Program-made: the position numbers and the translations under genes | Notes under the pieces: generated by a model | Databases searched by the model: none | What the model saw: the letters and a program-made list of their open reading frames with translations, nothing else | Told to the model about the DNA's origin: nothing | Origin: CAZQQN01 sp964595485 | Lineage (GTDB): Bacteria > Bacteroidota > Bacteroidia > CAILMK01 > CAYYUA01 | Assembly: GCA_964595485.1 (NCBI GenBank) | Contig: CAZQQN010000007.1 | Coordinates: 25,531 to 89,530, forward strand | Length of the DNA stretch: 64,000 nucleotides | Direction of reading: 5' to 3' | Shown: positions 51,889-60,900 of the stretch, in pieces | Layout of the letters: each line of letters opens with the position of its first letter | Numbering within the stretch: position 1 is the stretch's first letter

Positions 51889-53827
51889 GGATCTTTACGG
51901 GGTATTTTTGCTTTAAATTTTTGATCCAAGTCTCCTCTAAATGCTCTTGATAATCAGCAACCACCTTTCCACGAACAGTTTCTAAAGGGGCAAGGCCGGC
52001 AGGTTTAATTTTATCAATTTTTATTACATAAAACTTGCCATTATGCTTTTTAGTGTAAATACCCTTTTCATTTTTGGTTTGCTTTATTACCGGGTTTTCA
52101 TTTTTTCGAAAGCTATCGTAGGTCAAACTTATCTCTGCACCTTTTCCAGCCAAGTTTTCCCGGATGGTAGCAGGTTTTTTACCATTTTTAACCTTACTGG
52201 CTATAGATTTTTGTGTTGATTTATCATTGCATTCAAAAAAGTAGCCAACTTTGGTTAAAGGTCGCTGGTATTTTGATCTATTGCTTTTGTGATATTCCTT
52301 AAGGCCGTTGGTATCATTAACTGCTTTTGACCAAACTTTTTGATCCATGATCTCAAAAAGGAGTATACCATCTTTGTACTCCCTGATCAAATTTCTGAAC
52401 TCAGGGTATTTTTCATCCAAATGACGCTTTTCATAAGCCAGGATCTCCTTTTGTTCAAATTGCTTATAGTAGTATTTTAATAATGCAGTGATATCGTTAA
52501 AAGGAGGTTTTTTCTTTTGGTTATTCTCAATGTAGCGGGCAAAATCAATGGCGCTAAGTTGCTTATCTCCGATCTTAAACAGTTTTTTATCGAGGCCGGA
52601 TTTTCCATCCATCGTCCAATGTCCCTTTAACAGGCTTGAGTCAAAGTGTTTTTGAAGATTATCCGGCTTATTAATTTGCGTATAGCCGCTACTTTGCTTG
52701 ATATCTTTAACCACGCTACGCTTCACTTTGTCATACCGGGGTTTCTTTTTAATTTCTTTGACTAAATCCTCTCGCATTTTATTTAAGGAATCAGGTTTTT
52801 TCATACCCCTTCGTTTGACAATATGGTATCCATAGCGTGTTTTAAAAGGCTTGGTATAGGCTCCTTTTTCATCAAGGCGAAAGGCTTTATTTTTAAACTT
52901 ATCCGGAAAGTGCCGAGTTAAGCGATCAAATGGTGGTAACTTACCGTCATTGCTTTTACTCCTTCTATCTTCTGAATATTCAGCTACAACGTCAGCGAAG
53001 GATTCGCCCCCTTTTAATTGCTTATAGGCCTCTTTGATTAGTTTTTCAGCTCTTTCCCAGTTTGCAGTATCATTTTTCTGTTTCTTTGGTTTCACCATGA
53101 TATGACTTGCCCGAACTTTTCCCTGGTAAGGCTTCTTTTCAGTGATTTTTAGCAGGTGGTATCCGTGTTTCGAGCGAACTATTCCGGTAGTTTCTCCTTC
53201 CGGCGTTGAATAAGCTGCATTTTCAATAGGATAAGGCTGATCAAAAACCGTAAAGTACCCCAACTTCCCGTATTTAGTTTGATCCTGATAGGCTTTAACC
53301 ATTGATTTGAATTCTTTTCCACGTTCAAGCTTCTTTTGTATTGTTTTCAAGGTCTCATAGGCATTCTGGGTATCTTTCGTAGGGGCACCTTTAGGTACTC
53401 TTATAGTCAGATGTTTGGCTTTAATGAGTTGCATTTTCCTATTATAAGCTTCTTCTACCAAATTTTCCATAATGGAATCATTGGTTAAGTAAGGATTGGC
53501 CAATTGGTCCCGGTATTTTTGAAATTCTTTTTTAAATTGCTTTGTGGTATCGATGCCAGCTTTTTCCGCAGCTTTCACCTTAAGCTTGAATTTTGTATAG
53601 AGATCAAGGTAATCCTTTAGGCTCTCTTTACTGTATAAATTCGGGTCATCTGAATTGTTTTTTTCGTAAATGTACTTGAATTCCTCTTTTTTTACTGATT
53701 CATCACCAATCTCAAGAATGATTTCATCTGAATCTTTATTGTAAGAAGGTTGGGCTTTATTTGAAAAAGCATTCAACAAAATCAAGGCGCAGAGTAAAAA
53801 AAAGGGATACTGAAATATTTTAGCCAT
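51854..53827 (-). CDS. Periplasmic peptidyl-prolyl isomerase, multi-domain PpiC type
   Basis: A 657-residue exported foldase, start at ATG 53827 (AKIFQYPFFLL). The 14-codon longer frame (53869) lies on a TAnnTTTG box at 53854-53861. Signal peptide to about residue 26 (NAFSNKAQ), N-terminal helical chaperone domain (about 30-140), two parvulin domains (about 140-240 and 243-350) with KLGYFTVFDQPYP, SKHGYHLLKITEKK, VRASHIMVKPKK and TRYGYHIVKRRG, then a long C-terminal helical region ending in another PpiC-like stretch. It is the first gene of the operon that ends with the MoxR gene. Confidence 0.88.
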   Translation of the reverse strand: MAKIFQYPFFLLCALILLNAFSNKAQPSYNKDSDEIILEIGDESVKKEEFKYIYEKNNSDDPNLYSKESLKDYLDLYTKFKLKVKAAEKAGIDTTKQFKKEFQKYRDQLANPYLTNDSIMENLVEEAYNRKMQLIKAKHLTIRVPKGAPTKDTQNAYETLKTIQKKLERGKEFKSMVKAYQDQTKYGKLGYFTVFDQPYPIENAAYSTPEGETTGIVRSKHGYHLLKITEKKPYQGKVRASHIMVKPKKQKNDTANWERAEKLIKEAYKQLKGGESFADVVAEYSEDRRSKSNDGKLPPFDRLTRHFPDKFKNKAFRLDEKGAYTKPFKTRYGYHIVKRRGMKKPDSLNKMREDLVKEIKKKPRYDKVKRSVVKDIKQSSGYTQINKPDNLQKHFDSSLLKGHWTMDGKSGLDKKLFKIGDKQLSAIDFARYIENNQKKKPPFNDITALLKYYYKQFEQKEILAYEKRHLDEKYPEFRNLIREYKDGILLFEIMDQKVWSKAVNDTNGLKEYHKSNRSKYQRPLTKVGYFFECNDKSTQKSIASKVKNGKKPATIRENLAGKGAEISLTYDSFRKNENPVIKQTKNEKGIYTKKHNGKFYVIKIDKIKPAGLAPLETVRGKVVADYQEHLEETWIKNLKQKYPVKIHDDVLESLYKE

Positions 53828-53853
53828 TATCTTGCTATTTGATTTTAAACAGG

Positions 53854-53861
53854 CAAAAATA
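53854..53861 (-). promoter_or_regulatory. Candidate -7 box for the PpiC-MoxR operon
   Basis: On the minus strand TATTTTTG matches TAnnTTTG 26 nt before the ATG at 53827. A TTTG lies 15 nt further upstream (53877-53880), a short spacing. Confidence 0.4.
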
Positions 53862-53919
53862 AGCAACAAATCAGAACAAATGAAGGTGAAAGCTGGCCTA
53901 CCTTTGAAAAACTTGAATT

Positions 53920-54591
53920 TTAAAAGATAGTTTCAGGGTTATCGTCCTTATCAGATCCCTTTAATGTGTAATAAAAAAATTTTTCATTATGGTTTATTTG
54001 AAGAACTCCTACAGAGGTAAGGTTGATGAGAATATCCTCTGCTTTTCTTGGTGGTAATTTAGCAATCCGGACAAATTTTTTCAGGGTAATCTGCTGGTTT
54101 TGATTGAGGAAGTCTAATAACAGGTTTTCTTTTCTGGAGTACCTTATAAAAGTATTCTTTTCTTTTTGCTTTCGCTTAAGGTACTCAATTACCACCCGGT
54201 TAGCAAACTTGTTTTTGTCATTAAACCGGATGTAAACCCACCACTTATCATCATCATCTTTAACAAAATGAGGCCTGGTGTCACTTTTATTAATTGAAAT
54301 CTCGAGAACAGTTTTGCCTTCATAAAACCAATCCCGGATTTTGTAGCCAACTTTTGGGCTACAATAATAAGTGGCCGCTGTTTCTATCATGTACCGTTCT
54401 TCATCAGACTCGATTCCTATCACTTTACCATTGTCTTTCACGCCAATTAGTAATTTTCCACCCCTTGTATTAGCAAATGCCACAAAAGTTTTAGCAATTT
54501 TCCTGGCACTGCTGATATTGTATTTAAAATCCAGGCTAATGCTTTCACCCTCCTCTATGAGTGTATCTATATATGACAATTGCTTTTTCAT
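53920..54591 (-). CDS. AlbA_2/Schlafen-type putative DNA-binding protein
   Basis: A 223-residue protein. Residues 10-125 match the AlbA_2 (Schlafen-like) domain: EGESISLDFKYNIS, RKIAKTFVAFANTRGGKLLIGVKDNGKVIGI, YCSPKVGYKIRDWFYEGKTVLEISINKS. It is followed by a short winged-helix-like C-terminus (LLDFLNQNQQITLKKFVRIAKLPPRKAEDILINL). Such proteins are thought to be nucleic-acid-binding regulators, with no assigned role. It sits alone, 93 bp upstream of the PpiC operon. Confidence 0.85.
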   Translation of the reverse strand: MKKQLSYIDTLIEEGESISLDFKYNISSARKIAKTFVAFANTRGGKLLIGVKDNGKVIGIESDEERYMIETAATYYCSPKVGYKIRDWFYEGKTVLEISINKSDTRPHFVKDDDDKWWVYIRFNDKNKFANRVVIEYLKRKQKEKNTFIRYSRKENLLLDFLNQNQQITLKKFVRIAKLPPRKAEDILINLTSVGVLQINHNEKFFYYTLKGSDKDDNPETIF

Positions 54592-54786
54592 AGCTAAAAT
54601 CAGAAGCTTGGTCAGGGTTTAAATTGCAAAACAATTAGCTGTGATTAGGGTTGTTTATCTTTCAGCTTTTATTCACAGGCCTAAGACCCTTACAAAAATA
54701 ATGAATTGGATCGTTAGATCGTTTTTTAGCCATATCTTTTCTGGACTTCAAAAGCCTGATGATAAGGAATTAAATTAGCCATGATT

Positions 54787-54816
54787 TTTGTTAGCAAGCA
54801 TAAGGTGTTAATTTTG
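54787..54816 (+). promoter_or_regulatory. Promoter of tRNA-His
   Basis: TTTG (54787-54790), 18 nt, TAATTTTG (54809-54816). Transcription is predicted from about 54822, 15 nt before the tRNA. Confidence 0.65.
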
Positions 54817-54836
54817 CAATTTCAATTTGAATAAAC

Positions 54837-54911
54837 GGTGGATGTAGCTCAGCTGGTTAGAGCACCAGATTGTGGTTCTGGGGGCCATGGGTTCAAATCC
54901 CATCATCCACC
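54837..54911 (+). tRNA. tRNA-His (GTG anticodon)
   Basis: The acceptor GTGGATG pairs with CATCCAC, with the extra G(-1) of histidine tRNA opposite C73. The anticodon arm CCAGA-TTGTGGT-TCTGG gives GTG. The T-arm ATGGG-TTCAAAT-CCCAT is canonical. CCA is not encoded. Confidence 0.96.
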
Positions 54912-54951
54912 CAGATTAATCACAGAAAGCGCAACACGAGAGAGTTGAAGG

Positions 54952-54981
54952 ATTTGTCGGTTAAAGTGCCGACAAATTTTA
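54952..54981 (+). terminator. Terminator of tRNA-His
   Basis: ATTTGTCGG (54952-54960) pairs with CCGACAAAT (54969-54977), followed by TTT, 41 bp after the tRNA. Confidence 0.75.
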
Positions 54982-55411
54982 AGGGGGTCGCCGACAGTAC
55001 TTTGAAAGTGATTATGGATATGGGTAATGGTCAAATTCCTATCCTCAATCTTTGTTATTAGTCAGCAGGGTTTAACAATGGTATTGGCGAGCAATGTAAG
55101 AACATCCCTCAGGTAAAAGTAGCTGGCTTTATTCAGCCTTTTCATGTTTTTTAGGCTTTAATTGGGTATAAACACAAAAATCCCAATTACTAACTCCTCA
55201 TTTCCTTTTAAGCTTTGGAATCTAACTAACAATGCCACCTGAAAAATACTCTATTTGGAAAGCTAAAAAGACATTATTAGGTACAAAATCCAATATTATA
55301 CCTTTATTATCCTATTTTCCTAAGATTAATCGGTATGCCTTTAAACCCGGATCATTAAGGATCCCTAAAAACCGGATAAAATAGGGAATTTTGAGCTTTG
55401 AGATAAGCCTA
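54982..55411. other. 430-bp gap without gene
   Basis: No credible gene. A CCGACA repeat is present near 54991. A loose 7-bp inverted repeat (AATTGGG/CCCAATT, 55160-55188) lacks a T tract. The sequence is AT-rich. Confidence 0.4.
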
Positions 55412-56788
55412 TTAGGGGTTATTTACAATGGCTCCAATATCCGGGTTAGCTGTATCCCGTCCTTCATCATAATAACCTTGCTGAAGCCATGGGAGGTTTT
55501 TAGCAAATTGACCAATGCTGGCACCTTCACCAATAACTGGAGAATTCTGGTTCACTTTAAAATTATAATTGCATATACCTTGAAAAAGGGGATCTTTATT
55601 AATCTTATTACCACTGGGCAAATCTTGCGAGGTTTTTATAACGTTTTTCACGACTGCTATTGTATCCTTTTCCGCAATGTTCCCAAAGGTCAATTCATCC
55701 TCTTGTTTACCCCAGATAACCGAATTCAGGAGGGTAACATTTAAAGTAAAATCAGTTCCCTCAAAACTTTGGCTATTGAATCCAAGGGCTGGTCCTTCAG
55801 GTGAACATTGGCAATCGCTCGCCATGAAAGTACAATGGATAAATTGGTAGCTACCTCCAAAAATTCCAGTTACCAAATTGCCACAACATTCGCTAACAAT
55901 GGTATTAATCCCCAATATAGAAGAGCTAAAACCTGCTATTCCCGTTCTGGCCATGTTACTTATTCTGGAATTCAAAAGGATTAACTTGGGATTCCTATTC
56001 AGGGAAAGAGAATCGACTTCTATACCAACTGTTGCCTCATCAATAATGGCATTGTTGATAATATTATTCTTGCTTGAAGGTAAGAACCGGATTCCCTGCC
56101 ATTGCCCGGGCCTGTCCATGAAACTCTGTTCTGGTCTTGTCCCTTGAAAAGTAACGCGTTCATCTGTTGTTCCCGTGACGTTCAGCGTTCCAAAGACAAA
56201 AAAATTGGCACTACCGCTATTGAAAATTTTTGTTCCTTTTTCTATAGTAAGGGTAGTATTGGAGTCAACCGCTGCAAAATCCATAATCAAGTGAGGGGTG
56301 TCAGATCGCCAGGTGGTATTGCTACTAATCACTTCCCGCTTATGTATAATAGCATGTCTGCCATAGGTTCTCAGCTTCACAAATTGGTTATTACCATTTG
56401 TCTCAAACCGGATGGAATCCTTAATTATAAAGGGATTTGAAGGCTTGGTCTGATCAATGGTCATTTCTGCAAAAATGAATAAACTATCTCTCGAGTCAAG
56501 GGTGATATTGGATTCCTGGTTTGTAGGTCTTCCATCAATATTTAAGCGGTAAATAGAATTTTTACCTCCCATTAACTCAATTTCGGAAATATTAACTTCC
56601 TGGTTGTTTGGGTTGTAAACCCTCAATCTCTGGGTAGCTGAGGAAAGGTTTTTAAAAAGTGTATCAAAAAATACGTCCCTTGTTGAAAAACGAAGTTTAG
56701 CGGAGGAGTCAAGTGTAAGCGGATCTTCTTGGCAGGCCCCAAATAAAAGCGGTAAACTTAGGGTAAGGAAAAGGAAACGTTTTGGCAT
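55412..56788 (-). CDS. Lipoprotein with right-handed beta-helix region
   Basis: A 458-residue lipoprotein starting at ATG 56788 (PKRFLFLTLSL). The longer frame to 56818 adds 10 residues (DNYYYLILY) before the signal peptide. The lipobox is LFGAC (Cys19). After an N-terminal Ig-like region (RFSTRDVFFDTLF, RVYNPNNQEVNISEIEL), residues 170-400 form a parallel beta-helix: TLTIEKGTKIFNSGSANFFVFGTLNVTG, GIRFLPSSKNNIINNAIIDEATVGIEV, ISNMARTGIAGFSSSI and TLLNSVIWG. The C-terminus (NPDIGAI) resembles the end of choice-of-anchor beta-helix proteins. It is probably surface-exposed; a carbohydrate role is possible but unproven. A -7-like box (56825-56832) precedes it. Confidence 0.72.
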   Translation of the reverse strand: MPKRFLFLTLSLPLLFGACQEDPLTLDSSAKLRFSTRDVFFDTLFKNLSSATQRLRVYNPNNQEVNISEIELMGGKNSIYRLNIDGRPTNQESNITLDSRDSLFIFAEMTIDQTKPSNPFIIKDSIRFETNGNNQFVKLRTYGRHAIIHKREVISSNTTWRSDTPHLIMDFAAVDSNTTLTIEKGTKIFNSGSANFFVFGTLNVTGTTDERVTFQGTRPEQSFMDRPGQWQGIRFLPSSKNNIINNAIIDEATVGIEVDSLSLNRNPKLILLNSRISNMARTGIAGFSSSILGINTIVSECCGNLVTGIFGGSYQFIHCTFMASDCQCSPEGPALGFNSQSFEGTDFTLNVTLLNSVIWGKQEDELTFGNIAEKDTIAVVKNVIKTSQDLPSGNKINKDPLFQGICNYNFKVNQNSPVIGEGASIGQFAKNLPWLQQGYYDEGRDTANPDIGAIVNNP

Positions 56789-56824
56789 ATAAAGGATGAG
56801 ATAATAATAGTTATCCAATAACTA

Positions 56825-56832
56825 CAAAGTTA
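56825..56832 (-). promoter_or_regulatory. Candidate -7 box for the beta-helix lipoprotein gene
   Basis: On the minus strand TAACTTTG (TAnnTTTG), 36 nt before the ATG at 56788. It lies between this gene and comF, so the two may be transcribed separately. No -33 TTG is seen. Confidence 0.4.
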
Positions 56833-56862
56833 ATTTTTCAGTAAAACTTTTGTTTGTCATGC

Positions 56863-57582
56863 TTATTTGGAAGCGATACCGATTGTAGCTACACTTACTG
56901 TGACATTCCTGACGGTTCTCAATGTCCATGCTGCCGCTTCAAGTGTAGCACCGGTTGTAAGCACATCATCAAATAAGAGAATGTGGGTGTTTTCAAATGC
57001 TTTTGGGTTTTTTATCGTAAATATTTCATTCACATTTTCCCAACGGTTGAAACGGCCCTTTAGTGTTTGTGAAGTGGTGTCTTGTGTTCTGATCAGATTC
57101 TCGTTATTCAGTGTTATCCCTGTCTGATGACTAATGCCTTTACCAAAACAAACACTTTGATTATAGCCTCTTTTTTTTATTCTTCTTTCGCTCAGGGGTA
57201 TAGGAACAACAAGATCAATATCATTAAGAAAATTCCCGGTTTTTAAGTTTTCGGCAAAAAGCTTACCCACATAATAGCCCAATTCCCATTGGTTCCTGTA
57301 TTTTACGTTATGAATGATTTGCTGTACTCGACCGGCTTTTGTAAAGTAGAGGAACGCTGTCGCTTTATTAATTGGAAATCTACCCCAAAAGGTCCTTTCG
57401 ACTGGATTAGAAGATAAGCGGTGAAAATTTGTGTACGGAAGTTTATGGTGGCAATAAAAGCATAAATATTTTTCATGAATTTGGAGGACATTGTTGCAAC
57501 CATTGCAAATACGCGGATAAAATATATCCAAAAAGCTGTTTAGCACTAGTTTACCAGTTTCTTTGAATTGACCGCTATCCAA
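56863..57582 (-). CDS. comF: ComF family protein
   Basis: A 239-residue protein. The N-terminal zinc-ribbon cysteines are C26, C29, C41 and C44 (ICNGCNNVL, CFYCHHKLP). The phosphoribosyltransferase fold carries the PRPP loop VLTTGATL (about 205-212) inside LLFDDVLTTGATLEAA. ComF is needed for DNA uptake in transformation in several bacteria, where it binds single-stranded DNA, and may have other roles elsewhere. The ATG has a TAnnTTTG box (57604-57611) 21 nt upstream. Confidence 0.9.
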   Translation of the reverse strand: MDSGQFKETGKLVLNSFLDIFYPRICNGCNNVLQIHEKYLCFYCHHKLPYTNFHRLSSNPVERTFWGRFPINKATAFLYFTKAGRVQQIIHNVKYRNQWELGYYVGKLFAENLKTGNFLNDIDLVVPIPLSERRIKKRGYNQSVCFGKGISHQTGITLNNENLIRTQDTTSQTLKGRFNRWENVNEIFTIKNPKAFENTHILLFDDVLTTGATLEAAAWTLRTVRNVTVSVATIGIASK

Positions 57583-57603
57583 ATCTTATATTTTATTTGC
57601 AAT

Positions 57604-57611
57604 CAAATTTA
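57604..57611 (-). promoter_or_regulatory. Candidate -7 box for comF
   Basis: On the minus strand TAAATTTG (TAnnTTTG), 21 nt before the comF start; no -33 TTG is visible. Confidence 0.4.
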
Positions 57612-57734
57612 AAAAGAAGATGAATAAAATTATAATTAAAAATGAGATAAGTCTCGTGAGAAATTTTTAAGTTTGAATCATGGAATAGAAATGGAAATTC
57701 ACTTTAGTTTCCAAAAGGTTTAATTTCTGATGTT

Positions 57735-57858
57735 ACTATAAATAAGCTTTTTTATCACATTTTAGCTTATTATAGTATTGGCATACAGATGCTTAAGGTA
57801 AAAAATTTAAAATTTACCTTTCAGTAGTAGTGTTACTCAGTACTGTATTTTTATACAG
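57735..57858. promoter_or_regulatory. Cluster of three inverted repeats upstream of the giant surface-protein gene
   Basis: Three consecutive inverted repeats: ACTATA-AATAAGC with GCTTAT-TATAGT (57735-57776), AAGGTAAA with TTTACCTT (57795-57820) and CTGTAT with ATACAG (57843-57858). The rest of the 57583-57980 gap is AT-rich and geneless. Regulators or RNA structure could act here; neither is shown. Confidence 0.45.
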
Positions 57859-57980
57859 AAAAAGGAAAGAAGCTTTTCAAATTTGATTATCAAGTTGGGT
57901 TTTTTCTTTTAAGAGCGTAAAGTTTTTGAAAAGAGAGAACCTCAATAACAAGACTCATAGGAATAAAATTGGGAATAGTT

Positions 57981-60900
57981 ATGATTGGCTATCTTTTCAG
58001 GTGCTTCAATGCGCCTTGCATAGGAATTTTATTATTGCTAACATTGGCAAGTCCTAATGCTTTTGGACAAGGAGGTCCCGGTGGTGGATCCTGCAATCCT
58101 ATAACGGTAGATCTCAGTGGTAATCCGGATAGCTCCTGGACAAGCAGTTCTATTACGAGGAATGGCAATTGTTGTTCTAATACCAATTGCGTTCAGTTTG
58201 ATGTGACCTTGGACAAAGACGCGGCAGGTGTTAAACTGGAAATTTCTTCTGGTGCTGTTCCTGGAGGTGCGCTTACTTACCAGGTTAATTGTGGATTAGC
58301 AACCAATAATTTTGGGGATACGGTTTGTTTAAGTGGGACAGGGCCGCATAATTTAACTTTTTGTAAGCCGGGAAACAATCCGAACACTTATACCATTAAC
58401 TCTATTAAAACACCAGAAATAGAGGGAGATTCACTTGTTAAAAAAGGCTGCACCGGTACCTTAACAGTTAATAACCTGGTAGATAGCACAATTTTTTGGT
58501 CCTCTGTTCCCCATGATTCTACAAATAACTCATACTTGAATTGCACCAATGGTTGTGATACAGTTTCTGTAAATCCTTCTTCAGGTTTTCCGGATAGCGT
58601 TCAATACAAGGTATGTGGGGAACCCACATTTGATTGTGCAAAAGATACCGTTTGTGATACGCTTACAGTACATTTTGATTCAGATGTTAGTGTTGAAATC
58701 GACAATATATCTGATTCTTTACCATGTCAGGGTCCGAGTGATTCTGTACAATTAAAAGCCAATGCAAGTGGCGGATTTCCTCCTTATAATTATGATTGGA
58801 ATACTGAATCCACAGACTCATTAATTAAAGGGGATACCGGGACTTATTGGGTTAAGGTGACTGATCAAAGTGCCTGCCCGCCTGTATACGATACATTTAC
58901 CCTCGCCTTAGCTGAAGACCCATCTCCTAAGGCAGGAAAGGATAGTTTTGTTTGCCCGGATAGCAATCTCCTATTAGGAGGTTCCCCTGTCATTTCAAAG
59001 GATACAAGTAACTATGATTTTCAATGGACACCTGGCAATGGTTTGAATAAAAATTCTATAGCCCACCCAATTGCTAATCCGGATACCAGTACACGTTACG
59101 TATTAACATCTACCGATACAAATGGATGCCAATTTTATGATACAACATTCATTAAAATTGACACTTGTTGTGATAATTATACCACTTCTTTTCAGGAAGA
59201 TACCACCCTTAATTATAGTTATAATGGTGATGCATCCAAAATTTCCAACTTATGTTACCAAATGACCCCCGATTCAAACAACCAAAACGGAAGTTTTTGG
59301 CAAAAGCAAACAATCAACCTCAATAAACCATTTGACTTTAAATTCAGGCTAAATGTAGGTTGCCGGGATGCGAACGGAGCAGATGGTGTAGCTTTTATGC
59401 TTCAGAATGATCCTGATTCTACCAAAGCACAGGGATCAAGTTCTAAAGGAATTCATTTAGGAAGTGATGGCATAGAGCCCTCCCTTTCTATCGAAATGGA
59501 TACCTGGCAAAATACAGATAATGATACTGCTACAGGAAACGCAATTGATCCCAAAGAAGATCATATAAGTATTACCCAGAATGGTTACATTTATCATAAC
59601 CTTGTTGATCCTGTTCAGGCCGATTCAAATAACGCAAATGTTGAAGATTGTCAATGTCACAATTTCCGGATAAAGTGGGATCCATGTACAGATTCTATAA
59701 AAGTTTACTTTGACGGTCAACTAAGGGTTACTTATCAAAGAGATTTGATCAATGACTTATTTAATGGCAATCCCAAGGTTTATTACGGCTGGACCGGCTC
59801 GACAGGTGGCTCCAAAAACAAACAATATGTTTGTAAAAATTTATCCGTTAGTACAAGTGCTGACCGGCAGATATGTAAAGGGGATACAGTTCATTTATCA
59901 GCCAGTGGCGGTACAAGTTACAGCTGGAGTCCTGGAGGTAGCCTGAATGATTCGACCATTGCCAACCCTATTGCCAGTCCCGATACCACGACCAATTATG
60001 TGGTTTCTACCTCTAATGGTTTATGTTCTTACCTTGATACAGTTGAAGTGACTGTTGATCCGGTTCCTAATCTTTCTCCCGATACAACCTCTATTTGCAG
60101 GGGCGATAGTGCTAAATTAACGGTAACTCATGGAAATGACTTTTCATGGGCTCCCACTTCCGATTTAAGTGATTCAACCATTGCTAAACCCTTAGCTTAT
60201 CCGGACTCCAATACAAATTATACGGTTTTTGCCAAAGATACTGTTACGGGATGCCAAGCTTATGATACAAGCAGGGTTTTGGTTGATTCACTTCCAAAAG
60301 CTGGTTTTACAAATGACCCCTTCTGTCTTAATGATTCTACATTTTTTTACGATAGTTCTTCCATAAAAGGTGACTCAATTGGTACCTATTCATGGGAATT
60401 CGGAGATGGAGATAGTTCAGCTAAGAAAGACCCAACCCATTATTACAGTTCAAAAGGAACTTTTGAAGTCAGTCTTAAAGTCACATCCGTAAATGGTTGT
60501 GTGGATTCTGTTACGGATTCTGTAAAAACAACCTCTTCTCCGAATACCGTATTAAATGGGCCGGATACAATTTGCGATTACGACAGCAATGTTTATTCAC
60601 TACCTAATTATGATTCGGCCAATTCTTTTGCGGCAACTGCAAAAGGTGGTTCAGTAGAAGATGGGGTTGGTACGGATTCCATTACCGTAAAATGGAATCA
60701 AACTGGATGGGATACACTTTCCATTACAGAAACCAAGCCCTCTGGTTGTGACACAGTGGTTAAAAAAGCGGTATGGGTAAAGGCAACTCCGGATCCCGTA
60801 TTGAATGGTCCTGTTAATGTTTGTGAGTTTTCGAAAAAATACAAATACTACGTAAACGGCCAATCAAATAGTAATTTTACCTGGAAGGTGAATGGCGGTT

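Noticed and set aside
54870..55061. 63-codon plus-strand frame after tRNA-His
   Set aside because: Begins inside the tRNA, crosses its terminator and has no recognisable content.
57989..58186. Minus-strand frame over the adhesin start
   Set aside because: Covers the signal peptide of the plus-strand gene, whose frame continues to the window edge.
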